This document shows, piece after piece, positions 25,828 through 34,332 of a stretch of DNA of 60,868 nucleotides. Source of the DNA: CAYLJJ01 sp964384025. Its GTDB lineage: Bacteria > Myxococcota_A > Bradymonadia > UBA7976 > UBA1532. Position 1 is the stretch's first letter. Each line of letters opens with the position of its first letter. The translations under genes were made by a program, and so were the position numbers. Location: NCBI GenBank assembly GCA_964384025.1, contig CAYLJJ010000028.1:1-60868 (forward strand), given 5' to 3'. The notes beneath the pieces are model-generated. The model saw nothing but the letters and a program-made list of their open reading frames with translations. It did not search any database and was not told the DNA's origin.

Positions 25828-26976
25828 ATGGCCATCGCGCTCTATCTGGTTTTGGCGGTGATCCCGTGGCAACGCGCCGCTCAGTTAGAGGCCTCTGGGC
25901 AACCCGCTCAGGCCGCCACCCTCTTAGAGACCAGCCTCAAAGAGTACCCCCAACTTTTTGCGCTCTATCTGCGCTTGGGTTGGCTGCATTTTCAGGCGAA
26001 GGATTACCCCGCCGCTGCATTGCGCTATAAAGGTGCTCTTAAGTTGGCTCCCCGAAACCGAGATGCTCACCTGGGCATGGGCTGGACTCGCTATAAACAG
26101 GGGCAAAACAAGGCCGCTGCACGACACTTCCAAGCGGCCTTGAAGATGGATCCCAATAACTTCTCTGCGCAGAAGGGCTTAGCCCTCGCCTCTCCTCCAA
26201 TCCATCTCTGGGCGCATGTTGGTCTGATCAAACATAACTATGGAGAGCACCCCGATGTCAGCCAGGGGCTTGGCTTTGGCGGGGGGCTCTTTGCTCAATA
26301 TCAGCGTTGGTCTGGACAATTCAGTTACCAATCTCATCAGTTTGAAGCCCTCGCTGATCAGATCGAAGGACTAGAGGAGGACCAGGAAAGTAGTCAATCT
26401 CAGCTGTTCCTTTCTCTAGACCGCCGCTTAGGAAACTGGCTGCTCTCTTTGGGTTATGGTCAGGCTCTGGATGATCTCAGCTCCTCTGATCCTAAGCTGG
26501 GCTTCTTGGGGGTTCAAGAGCCCTACCTGGGCATCCAGTTGATCATGGCTCAAGCTCGTATGTTGCAACGTCAAGCAAATACTCTCTTTCTGGGGAGGAC
26601 CTTCTACTTCCCCAGCCTCCTGCACCTGAGCCTAAAACCGATGCTGGAGGTTCAAAGCGCTGAGGGGGAGAGTGGCTTTGCGGTTGGTCTCTACACCGGG
26701 ATCTTAATCTCCCGGTTCAGCCTGGGCTTTGGAGGCTGGTTTGGAGATCTATACCACCCCATCGGTGGCTATCCAGGCAGCCTCTATACCTTGGATGGTC
26801 TCTTTAAACGCCGTCTACAAGCAGATCTGGGGTACTCTCCACGGTTCCTAGAGGGCTGGTCACTCTCTCTTTTCCTAGAACATGCTCAGGTGGAGAGTGA
26901 CACGGGCAGCCCTTGGAGCGAGGAGACGGGAGTGCTCTGGAGTGGGCTCAAGTTGGGGAAGCGCTTCAAGCTCTAA
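25828..26976 (+). CDS. exported TPR protein with outer-membrane beta-barrel-like C terminus
   Basis: This protein of about 382 residues starts at ATG 25828, with AGGAG six bases upstream, giving a signal-like N terminus (MAIALYLVLAVIPW); an in-frame GTG at 25795 is less likely. Residues about 20-130 are TPR repeats (YPAAALRYKGALKLAPRNRDAHLGMG and the next unit). Residues about 140-382 are alternating strands with aromatic girdles (FGGGLFAQYQRWSGQFSYQ, ending LKLGKRFKL), like a small outer-membrane barrel. It is followed 29 bases later by the PqqD-like gene and seems to be the first gene of that cluster. It may be an outer-membrane exit or anchor. Confidence 0.7.
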   Translation: MAIALYLVLAVIPWQRAAQLEASGQPAQAATLLETSLKEYPQLFALYLRLGWLHFQAKDYPAAALRYKGALKLAPRNRDAHLGMGWTRYKQGQNKAAARHFQAALKMDPNNFSAQKGLALASPPIHLWAHVGLIKHNYGEHPDVSQGLGFGGGLFAQYQRWSGQFSYQSHQFEALADQIEGLEEDQESSQSQLFLSLDRRLGNWLLSLGYGQALDDLSSSDPKLGFLGVQEPYLGIQLIMAQARMLQRQANTLFLGRTFYFPSLLHLSLKPMLEVQSAEGESGFAVGLYTGILISRFSLGFGGWFGDLYHPIGGYPGSLYTLDGLFKRRLQADLGYSPRFLEGWSLSLFLEHAQVESDTGSPWSEETGVLWSGLKLGKRFKL

Positions 26977-27005
26977 GAGCAACGATCTTATTCAGGAGGA
27001 GAGAG

Positions 27006-27275
27006 ATGAGTCGACAGAAACTCAACGAGCTGGCGATCAGCGACTCAGGCTTTGTGTTTGATCCCTGGTCAGGAGCCACCTTTAACATCAACGCAACCGG
27101 TCTCGCCATTTTGGAGGGCCTTAAGGAGGATCTGGGACGCGAGGGCCTGTTGGAGCGGCTGATGAGTCGCTTTCAGGTGGGTGAGGCGGATCTACATAGA
27201 GATATCGACGAGTTTGTCTCTCAACTCCGGGAGAATGGCCTCTTAGCTCGTGACTTTCAGTTGGAGACGCGCTGA
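27006..27275 (+). CDS. PqqD-like peptide-binding (RRE-type) protein
   Basis: This 89-residue protein starts at ATG 27006 after a strong GGAGGAG. It has the PqqD-like winged-helix pattern: LNELAISDSGFVFDPWSG, then INATGLAILEGL, then a helix and FVSQLRENGLL. PqqD-like domains (RiPP recognition elements) hold the leader of a precursor peptide for a modifying enzyme. Its stop overlaps the ATP-grasp start as TGATG, so the two are made together. No precursor peptide is evident in the immediate surroundings. It may instead belong to the HPr-related type of PqqD protein, whose partner is unknown. Confidence 0.75.
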   Translation: MSRQKLNELAISDSGFVFDPWSGATFNINATGLAILEGLKEDLGREGLLERLMSRFQVGEADLHRDIDEFVSQLRENGLLARDFQLETR

Positions 27276-28354
27276 TGGCTGTCGATCCCATGCGGGCGAC
27301 CGTCGCGGTCACCGGCTTAAACGCCACCGACAACCCTGGGCCAGGCGTGGCGGTGATCCGCTCTCTACGCCACGATCCCAACTTCAAGGGGCGCTGCATC
27401 GGGCTCATCTATGACGCTTTAGAGCCAGGCGTCTTCGCGGATGAGTGGGTGGATGATCTCTTCCTGATTCCCTACCCCTCCGAAGGGGTCGAGGCGCTGG
27501 AGGCGCGGCTGCACTATATCCACACACAGGTGGGCTTGGACGCCATCATCCCCACTCTGGACTCGGAGCTGCCCTCCTTTATCGCCCTGGAGCAGCGCCT
27601 CAAGGCTCAGGGCATCGGCCTCTATCTGCCCACCCAAGAGCAGTTCGATCTGCGCAGCAAATCCAAGCTCTTTGAGCTGGGAGAGCGCTCCGGCTTTCAG
27701 GTCCCTCAGACAAAAATCCTGACCGATGTAAAAGCCCTCTACACCATCCATGAGGAGCTGGGCTGGCCCATCGTTATCAAGGGGATGCTCTATGGGGCTC
27801 AAATCTGCCGCTCCATCGATGAGGCGATCATCGCCTTTCATAAGGTGGTGGCGCAGTGGGGCTACCCGGTCCTCGCCCAGCGCTTCCTCAAAGGAGAGGA
27901 GCTGGATGTGCTGGCCCTGGGAGATGGTCAGGGGGGGCTCATCGGCGCCCTCCCGATGCGTAAGACCTACCTGACCGATAAGGGTAAGGGCTGGGCGGGC
28001 ATCGCCATCAATGATCCCAAGCTCTTGGAGATCACTGAGCGCTTTATGAAGGCGACCCACTGGCGAGGCCCCTGTGAGGTGGAGATTCTGCGCAGCGAGG
28101 AGGAGTACAACCTCATCGAGGTCAACCCTCGCTTCCCCGCTTGGTGCTATCTCAGCGCGGGAGCTGGGATGAACCTGCCCATGGCTGCCCTGCGCTGCGC
28201 CTGTGGCGAGCAGGTCGCCCCGATGAGGGGCTTCGCCGTTGGGCGAATGTTTGTCCGTATCTCCCTCGACCAGATCGCGAGCCTTGAAGATTTTCAGAAG
28301 CTAACCACCCACGGCGAGCTGCGCCGCTCCGCCCGCCCCGAGAGTAGATCATGA
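27275..28354 (+). CDS. ATP-grasp ligase (carbamoyl-phosphate-synthase-like)
   Basis: This 359-residue ATP-grasp enzyme has an N-terminal Rossmann-like pre-domain (VAVTGLNATDNPGPG), an ATP-binding region with WPIVIKGMLYGAQ, and the metal-binding end of the fold CEVEILRSEE followed by IEVNPRFPAW. Such enzymes activate a carboxylate as acyl phosphate and join it to an amine or thiol. It resembles the PylC/carbamoyl-phosphate-synthase branch more than D-Ala ligase. It overlaps pqqD-like (TGATG) and the decarboxylase (ATGA). In this setting it probably ligates an amino acid either to a carrier peptide presented by the PqqD-like protein or to another small molecule. The substrate is unknown. Confidence 0.8.
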   Translation: MAVDPMRATVAVTGLNATDNPGPGVAVIRSLRHDPNFKGRCIGLIYDALEPGVFADEWVDDLFLIPYPSEGVEALEARLHYIHTQVGLDAIIPTLDSELPSFIALEQRLKAQGIGLYLPTQEQFDLRSKSKLFELGERSGFQVPQTKILTDVKALYTIHEELGWPIVIKGMLYGAQICRSIDEAIIAFHKVVAQWGYPVLAQRFLKGEELDVLALGDGQGGLIGALPMRKTYLTDKGKGWAGIAINDPKLLEITERFMKATHWRGPCEVEILRSEEEYNLIEVNPRFPAWCYLSAGAGMNLPMAALRCACGEQVAPMRGFAVGRMFVRISLDQIASLEDFQKLTTHGELRRSARPESRS

Positions 28355-29697
28355 GCAGTCTCCCCCCCTACGAGCGCCCCGTCATCATCCGCCATCAGGC
28401 GGGCTTTATGAACAAGTTCTCCCGCACCCAGAGCACCCAGCCTCTGACCCATATCGATGGGGTCTCTATCGAGGAGCTGGTCTCTACCTATGGCTCTCCT
28501 CTCTTTGTCTTCTCGGAGAAGGCTCTAGTCTCCCGCTATCGAGAGGTCTATGAGGCTTATGCTCGACAGCTCCCCAAGGTGCGGATGGCTTGGTCCTTTA
28601 AGACCAACTACCTCAACGCCATCTGCAAGGTCTTCCATCGGGAGGGCGCTTGGGCTGAAGTAGTCTCTGAGTTTGAGTACGACAAAGCGATCAAGCAGGG
28701 CGTACCCCCCCAGCGCATTCACTTTAATGGCCCCTATAAACTGGAGGGGGCGCTGCGTAAGGCGTTTAAAGGGGGTTCGGTTGTCCATATCGATCACTTT
28801 GATGAGATGGCCCTGGCGGAGAAAGTCGCTGGAGAGATGGGTCATAAGCCTGGCGTCGCTATCCGCCTAAACTATGGTGTAGAGGGTACTCCACCTTGGA
28901 GCCGCTTTGGCTTTAACATCGAGAGCGGTCAAGCTCGAGATGCGGTAGGCCGCCTCATCGGTGGTGGTAAGCTGGAGTTGGTAGGCTTACACAGCCATCT
29001 GGGCACCTTTATCCAAAACCCGGAGGTCTACCGCCAAGCGGTCGCTAAGGTCGCTCAGTTCGCCAATGAGATCCGTGAGAGCTTCGGTGTGCGCCTGGAG
29101 TTCATCGACATTGGTGGAGGGATCGCCTCCCATAACAACCTCAAGGGCCAGTACTACCCTGGAGAGCAGCTCACCCCCTCCTATAGCCGCTTCGCGGAGG
29201 CGGTCGCGGATGGCTTCTCCGAGCTGAACGTAGCTCCCATGGAGAAGCCTACCCTGGTGTTGGAGAATGGCCGCACCATGGTGGATGACGCGGGCTATCT
29301 CATCTCCAGCGTGGTGGCCAATAAGCGCCTGCCTGATGGTCGCCGTGCGGTGGTCCTGGATGCAGGGCTCAACAGCCTCTTCACCTCTTTCTGGTACAAC
29401 CATGAGGTTCTGCCTGCCCAGCCTTTCCGAGGGATGCCCGAGTCTACGGTGCTCTATGGCCCTCTCTGTATGAACATCGATGTGGTGCGCGAGAGCCTCC
29501 TCTTCCCCTCAGTGGATGTAGGAGAGCGGGTGGTGATCAAGAGCGTAGGGGCCTATAACGTCACCCAGTGGATGCAGTTTATCACCTACCGTCCCGCTGT
29601 GGTGATGATCGCCAAGGATGGTCGCCACGCCCTGATCCGTAAGCGCGAGGATCTTGAAAGCGTTCAGGGGCCAGAGCTTATACCTGAGTGGCTCTAG
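28351..29697 (+). CDS. PLP-dependent decarboxylase, fold type III (DapDC/ODC family)
   Basis: This 448-residue enzyme is of the Orn/Lys/DAP decarboxylase 2 family. The Schiff-base lysine lies in WSFKTN (Lys84), the phosphate-binding IDIGGGI motif is near 250, HSHLGT is near 215, and the active-site closing motif is GPLCMNIDVV. Classical diaminopimelate decarboxylase has GPxCExxD here; the Glu is replaced by Met, so the amino acid specificity probably differs. The C-terminal VGAYNVTQWMQFITYRP is typical of the family. It is in a coupled cluster (ATGA overlap) with ATP-grasp and PqqD-like genes. It could make or act on a diamino acid, or decarboxylate an amino acid after ligation. Confidence 0.82.
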   Translation: MSSLPPYERPVIIRHQAGFMNKFSRTQSTQPLTHIDGVSIEELVSTYGSPLFVFSEKALVSRYREVYEAYARQLPKVRMAWSFKTNYLNAICKVFHREGAWAEVVSEFEYDKAIKQGVPPQRIHFNGPYKLEGALRKAFKGGSVVHIDHFDEMALAEKVAGEMGHKPGVAIRLNYGVEGTPPWSRFGFNIESGQARDAVGRLIGGGKLELVGLHSHLGTFIQNPEVYRQAVAKVAQFANEIRESFGVRLEFIDIGGGIASHNNLKGQYYPGEQLTPSYSRFAEAVADGFSELNVAPMEKPTLVLENGRTMVDDAGYLISSVVANKRLPDGRRAVVLDAGLNSLFTSFWYNHEVLPAQPFRGMPESTVLYGPLCMNIDVVRESLLFPSVDVGERVVIKSVGAYNVTQWMQFITYRPAVVMIAKDGRHALIRKREDLESVQGPELIPEWL

Positions 29698-29711
29698 GAG
29701 ATCCCGCCTCA

Positions 29712-31841
29712 ATGGCTCTAAAGCTTGATGTCGCTCTGTTCCAAGAGGAGGGCAGCTTTGCCCTGGATGTGATCCTATTGGGTTACGCTCAGATCCTCTT
29801 CTCTAACTCTCGCTGGGTGGGCGCGCTGCTGCTCTTAGCGACCGCTTTTCAGCCTACGGCGATGCTGGTGGGCCTGGGCAGTGTAGCTTTGGCGGGGCTG
29901 GTGGCGCGGGGGATTGGCCTCAGCCCCGAGCTGATCCGCTCAGGGCTCTTTAGCTATAACGCTCTGCTCCTGGGCCTGGGGGGGGTGGCCTTCTTTGAGC
30001 CCTCCTTGGGGATGGCCCTGGTTCTCTTTTTGACGATCTCCGTCTCGGTCTTGGTGACCGCAGCCCTTCACTCCGCATTGGGGGCGACCTTCGCGCTGCC
30101 TGCGCTGACCCTGCCTTTCCTCTTGGTGATCTACGGTCTGTTGGGCGCTGCTCCCGCCTTGGGGCTCTCCTTTCACACCGATCTGATCAGCAACGTGGAG
30201 CTGCTGCCTCTGCCCGCCCTCTTGGGAGACTTTTTTCGCGCCTTGGGTGCCCTCTTCTTTGATCCTCGCGCCATCGCGGGGCTCTTGGTAGCCGCCGCTC
30301 TGCTGTTGCACAGCCGCATCGGCTTCCTCTTGGTGATCGTCGGTTTTGTGGTCACGCGGCTCTTCACCAGCGCCCTGCCCATCTCAGCGGACTCAGGGAC
30401 AGGGGCGATGGTGGCCTATAATGGCATGTTGGTGGCCTACTGCTTGGGTGGGGTCTTCTTCGTTCCGGGGCGCTCCGCCTTCCTCTTCGCGGCTCTGGGC
30501 GCGGCGATGGCAGGAGTGGTCACCCTGGGGCTCGGCTTCCTGTTGATCACCTTTCATATGCCTGTGCTGATTCTGCCCTTTAACCTGACCATGATCCTGA
30601 TCCTCTACGCTATGCGACAGCGGATCCGCGACCAACACCCCAAATCTGTTGACTTTATATCAGGGACCCCAGAGCAGAACCTGGACTACTATCGCAGCCG
30701 TATCGCTCGCTTTGGGGCTCGCTATGCCATCAAGATCCGCGCTCCCTTTCTGGGAAAGTGGATCTGTACTCAGGGAATCAATGGGGACTTGACCCATAAG
30801 GGACACTGGCGCCATGGTCTGGATTTTGAGGTTCAGGGTATGGATGGCAAGCTCTTCTCTGGAGAGGGGAGCCGTGTCGATGACTTCTACTGCTACCGTC
30901 TCCCGATCCTCTCCCCCGCCTATGGCACCGTGGCGCGGGTCGTCGATGGCATTCCTGATAACGAGATCGGTCAAGTAAACCTGGAGAGAAACTGGGGCAA
31001 CTTGGTGATCGTCTATCACGCCTATGGTTTCTACTCTCTGGTGGCCCACCTCTCTCCAGGGAGCATTCGAGTACAGGAGGGGCAGATTGTCCAGCCTGGA
31101 GAGGAGCTGGGACGCTGTGGTTGCTCTGGGAGAGCGCCAACCCCCCACCTCCACTTCCAGCTTCAAGCAACAGCGCGGGTGGGCGCGCCCACCCTCCCGA
31201 TGGAGCTGCACGACGTCTTGAGCTTTGATGAGGGGCTTCAGCTTCACAACGCCATGGTCCCTCAAAAGGGCCAGGAACTACGCAACCTAGAGCCCCGCGG
31301 TGAGATCGCGAGGCTCTTTGAGATGCCCTATGGCAAGCAGTTCAGGTTGGAGGCTGTAGGGCAGAGTGAGCGGATAGAGGCAGATATTGACCTCTTAGGG
31401 GGTTTGATCCTACGTTCTCTCGATCGTCGTGCGACCCTATACTATGACCATCGCCCCCAGCACTTTACGATCTTTGACACCCTGGGAGATCGACGCTCAG
31501 CCCTTAAGCTGCTCCAGATGGCGCTGGGTCGCGTTCCCTTTGAAGCGGAGTCAAACCTAAGCTGGAGAGATTATATCCCTCTGCGCCGCACTCTGCCCGC
31601 AGGGCTCAACCTGCTCTATGACTTCCTGGCACCCTTTGTGGGGGCCAAGGGAGTCGAGATGAGGCATGAAGCGGAGCTAAAGCCTGAGGGCTTGGAGGTG
31701 CGTGGACGCTCTCTGAGAGAGATGGGTGAGGGGGGACCGCTGGTGATCACCTGTGCCCGTCTAGACTCTGAGGGGATCAAGGATGTAGAAGTGAGCATTC
31801 GCGGTTGGAGCCGCCGTTGGACCCGAGAAGAGGAAGAATGA
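29712..31841 (+). CDS. urea transporter-like membrane domain fused to M23 peptidase-like domain
   Basis: This protein of about 709 residues has an N-terminal half (1-310) with about ten hydrophobic segments and UT-family features (LLGYAQILFSNSRWVGALLL, SGLFSYNALLLGLGG, SGTGAMVAYNGMLVAYCLGG). It should form a urea-type channel. Residues about 360-500 are an M23 (LytM) endopeptidase fold with zinc-site motifs HGLDFE and HLHFQ, both intact, and the core YGTVARVVDG ... NLVIVYH. A further 200 residues are unassigned. If the M23 part is active it could cut peptidoglycan cross-links; its side of the membrane is not clear. The ATG at 29712 is preferred over GTG 29688. The stop overlaps the next start as ATGA. 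Confidence 0.8.
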   Translation: MALKLDVALFQEEGSFALDVILLGYAQILFSNSRWVGALLLLATAFQPTAMLVGLGSVALAGLVARGIGLSPELIRSGLFSYNALLLGLGGVAFFEPSLGMALVLFLTISVSVLVTAALHSALGATFALPALTLPFLLVIYGLLGAAPALGLSFHTDLISNVELLPLPALLGDFFRALGALFFDPRAIAGLLVAAALLLHSRIGFLLVIVGFVVTRLFTSALPISADSGTGAMVAYNGMLVAYCLGGVFFVPGRSAFLFAALGAAMAGVVTLGLGFLLITFHMPVLILPFNLTMILILYAMRQRIRDQHPKSVDFISGTPEQNLDYYRSRIARFGARYAIKIRAPFLGKWICTQGINGDLTHKGHWRHGLDFEVQGMDGKLFSGEGSRVDDFYCYRLPILSPAYGTVARVVDGIPDNEIGQVNLERNWGNLVIVYHAYGFYSLVAHLSPGSIRVQEGQIVQPGEELGRCGCSGRAPTPHLHFQLQATARVGAPTLPMELHDVLSFDEGLQLHNAMVPQKGQELRNLEPRGEIARLFEMPYGKQFRLEAVGQSERIEADIDLLGGLILRSLDRRATLYYDHRPQHFTIFDTLGDRRSALKLLQMALGRVPFEAESNLSWRDYIPLRRTLPAGLNLLYDFLAPFVGAKGVEMRHEAELKPEGLEVRGRSLREMGEGGPLVITCARLDSEGIKDVEVSIRGWSRRWTREEEE

Positions 31842-32440
31842 AGCAGATTATATTCAGCCTGCTCATCTTGAGCGGGGCAGCCCTCGCCAAGAGCAGCCCT
31901 CAGCTCTACCAGGAGTCTTATGAAAAAGAGGCTCTTTACAACTTCAGCGGGGCGATCTCAGCCCTCGCTAAGCTTCCCAGCGCTGAGAAGAGGAGCTATC
32001 TCTTCCAATTTAGAAGGGCTTGGCTCTTCTATCGCCTGGGACAATATCAGCAGTCGGTCTCTGCCTATAAGAAGGCCGCCAAGATCGCCCCTCGCTCGAT
32101 CGAGGCACCTATGGCGATGCTGCTGCCTCAGATGGGGCTGCGACGTTGGGCTGATGCTCATAAGACCGCAAAGGCGATCCTCCAACAGGATAAGAAGAAC
32201 ATCATCGCTCGTCAGCGGATGGCCTGGATCCTCTTTAACTTGGGGCGCTATGCCGACGCTGAGCAGGTCTATCGCGATATCCTCACGGACTACCCCAGCG
32301 ATCTCGATATGATGGCCGGTCTGGGATGGTCCCTCTTAAAGCGCGGAGATAAGAGCGGTGCTAAGAAATCTTTTCAGAAAATCTTAAATATCTCCCCTAA
32401 GCATGGCTCGGCCCTCAATGGCCTACGCTGGAGCCGCTGA
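31838..32440 (+). CDS. exported TPR-repeat protein
   Basis: This 200-residue protein starts at an ATG overlapping the previous stop (ATGA). It has a signal peptide (KQIIFSLLILSGAALA) and TPR repeats through most of the body (RRAWLFYRLGQYQQSVSAYKK, AWILFNLGRYADAEQVYRD, LGWSLLKRGDKSGAKKSF). It would act as a periplasmic protein-binding scaffold. It ends the PqqD/ATP-grasp/decarboxylase/transporter run, which also begins with a TPR protein at 25828, so the cluster is bracketed by exported TPR proteins. No terminator is obvious in the 185-base gap that follows. Confidence 0.75.
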   Translation: MKQIIFSLLILSGAALAKSSPQLYQESYEKEALYNFSGAISALAKLPSAEKRSYLFQFRRAWLFYRLGQYQQSVSAYKKAAKIAPRSIEAPMAMLLPQMGLRRWADAHKTAKAILQQDKKNIIARQRMAWILFNLGRYADAEQVYRDILTDYPSDLDMMAGLGWSLLKRGDKSGAKKSFQKILNISPKHGSALNGLRWSR

Positions 32441-32625
32441 TAGGGATTCTCCTTCAGTGATTCTACAGCCTCCTATTCTCATCTCCAAGAGCTACCCAAG
32501 ATTCGCTGTGAGCATCAAAGAGTTCTTATGTCCAAGTACATCCTTAAAATTAAGCACTAAATGAATCTGTTTTCCTGGACTGAAATCACTATCTAGCTTG
32601 TAGCCCTTGCTGCTCCCCACCCTCT

Positions 32626-34332
32626 TTAATGAGAGTAGTTCATCGCACAACGAAAACCTAAATAGCAGTAAGCGTTGTTCGATGAGACGGCGTTGCGCGC
32701 GACACCTCGACGATCTTTACAAGGGTGACGGTAGGAGCCCCCAAAGACCCAAACCTGCTCCTCATCTTGGGGCCGATCCTCAGTGACTCGCTCGCTCCAT
32801 TCCCAGACATTGCCCAGTAGATCCAAACAACCCTCCTGAGAGGCCCCCTGAGGATAGCTCCCTATAGGGCTGCTGCTCCGGGCTCCGCTCTCTCGGCAGT
32901 GACAACGCTCCGGCTCCCATTCATCGCCCCAGGGAAAACGACGGCCTGAGGCTCCGCGACAGGCCGCCTCCCACTCCAAGCTGCTGGGCAGGCGCTTCCC
33001 TACCCAACGAGCATAGGCACGAGCCTCCTCTTGGCTGATCTCCACGACCGGATGATCTTCAAGGCCTGAGGGAGGCTCCTGCCCCTTCCAATCCATAGGG
33101 GAGAGGCTCTCCGTTGCCTTGAGAAAGTCGCTGTATTCCCTGTTGCTCACAAGCTGGATGTCCATCCAGAAAGCCTCAATTTGAACATTCTGCTGGCTGT
33201 AGATGGATTGAAACTCCATCTGGGGGATGAGCTGCATCCCCTCTGAGCTTGCTCGCTTTTTAGGAGATCTTTGGGCTGAAAGAGCAGGGGCCTGGGAAAA
33301 CAAAGATCCAGACGCGCTCCTGAGCCGAGGCGATAGCCGACCGGAACTTTGACTCTTCTCCAACCAACTCCAGCCGGAGGAACTCAGCAACTCCTCTTGG
33401 CCAAGATTTAAGCTCTCTTCTGGACTCAAGGTCTCCTCTTGAGAGATGTCATTGCTGGAACTTATGGAGCTGGGAGCTTGAATCCAAGGCGCCCAAGAGA
33501 GGCTTGAACCCTCCCGAGCTGCTCGAGAGAGGGTATCGTACATCTCCTGGCTGCTCTGAAAGCGATCCTCAGGGCGAAGCGCTAAGCTGTGAAGTAGGAA
33601 CTCATAGACAGAGCTGGGAAGCTCACCCTGAGCAGGAGGATGACCTGCACTGAGCGCTTGGTAGATAACCTCAGGTTTCTTTCCATAGGGGCTACGCCCC
33701 ATCGCAAGGGCGTAGAGCGTCGCCGCGAGAGAGAAAAGATCACTACACGCTCCACCGCGCTTCCCTTGCATCCGCTCGGGGCTCATAAAGCCCAAGGTCC
33801 CTGCGGTTACCCCATCGATCCAAGGAGTCGTACTGAGCTGCGCGAGGCCAAAGTCACAGAGTTTGATCTCAAAAGAGTCGCTGATCAGGATATTGCTGGG
33901 TTTGATGTCGTAGTGGATGATCTTCAGGCTGTGAGCGTAGATGAGAGCTTCTAAGCATCTAAGCCCGATCTGAAGAACCTCCTTCACCGGGAGGGATCGT
34001 CGGGGGAAGCGCTCTTGGCGCTGCTTAGCGTTCTCTCCCTCCACATACTCCATAACCAAAAACTCTCGCCCCTCAGCCCGCTCGTAGTTGTGTATGCGAA
34101 CGATCTGAGGGTGAGAGAGACGCAAAGCAGCGATCGCCTCGCTGCGGAGGTTGATCTTCAGCTCCTCGTTTAAGCGTTGATGCTGCGCCGAGAGGTCGCG
34201 GAGGACTTTAATGGCGACAGGGATCTTGAGTAGAGTGTCCATTGCCCGGATCACAACCGCGTTGGCACCCTTGCCGATGCGCTCCTCCAGAAGATAGCGC
34301 CCTGCGAGCAGCTTGCTCTGTTCTTTCTTCAA
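32626..34332 (-). CDS. Ser/Thr protein kinase with C-terminal FGE-sulfatase-like domain (copy 2)
   Basis: From TTG 34332, overlapping the upstream stop as TTGA, this has 568 residues. The kinase (about 10-280) has IGKGANA, VAIKVL, a catalytic loop HYDIKPSN in which the HRD Arg is Tyr, CDFGLA and SPERMQG. It would be active but of the non-RD type. A Ser-rich linker follows. Residues about 385-565 are an FGE-sulfatase (formylglycine-generating-enzyme-like) domain: NREYSDFLKA, KRLPSSLEWEAACRG, LLGNVWEWSE, LGFRC. In Myxococcota-type kinases such domains are usually non-catalytic binding modules. The frame is open further upstream to 34455, but that part is inside the neighbouring gene. It is a paralogue of the upstream gene. 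Confidence 0.85.
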   Translation of the reverse strand: MKKEQSKLLAGRYLLEERIGKGANAVVIRAMDTLLKIPVAIKVLRDLSAQHQRLNEELKINLRSEAIAALRLSHPQIVRIHNYERAEGREFLVMEYVEGENAKQRQERFPRRSLPVKEVLQIGLRCLEALIYAHSLKIIHYDIKPSNILISDSFEIKLCDFGLAQLSTTPWIDGVTAGTLGFMSPERMQGKRGGACSDLFSLAATLYALAMGRSPYGKKPEVIYQALSAGHPPAQGELPSSVYEFLLHSLALRPEDRFQSSQEMYDTLSRAAREGSSLSWAPWIQAPSSISSSNDISQEETLSPEESLNLGQEELLSSSGWSWLEKSQSSGRLSPRLRSASGSLFSQAPALSAQRSPKKRASSEGMQLIPQMEFQSIYSQQNVQIEAFWMDIQLVSNREYSDFLKATESLSPMDWKGQEPPSGLEDHPVVEISQEEARAYARWVGKRLPSSLEWEAACRGASGRRFPWGDEWEPERCHCRESGARSSSPIGSYPQGASQEGCLDLLGNVWEWSERVTEDRPQDEEQVWVFGGSYRHPCKDRRGVARNAVSSNNAYCYLGFRCAMNYSH

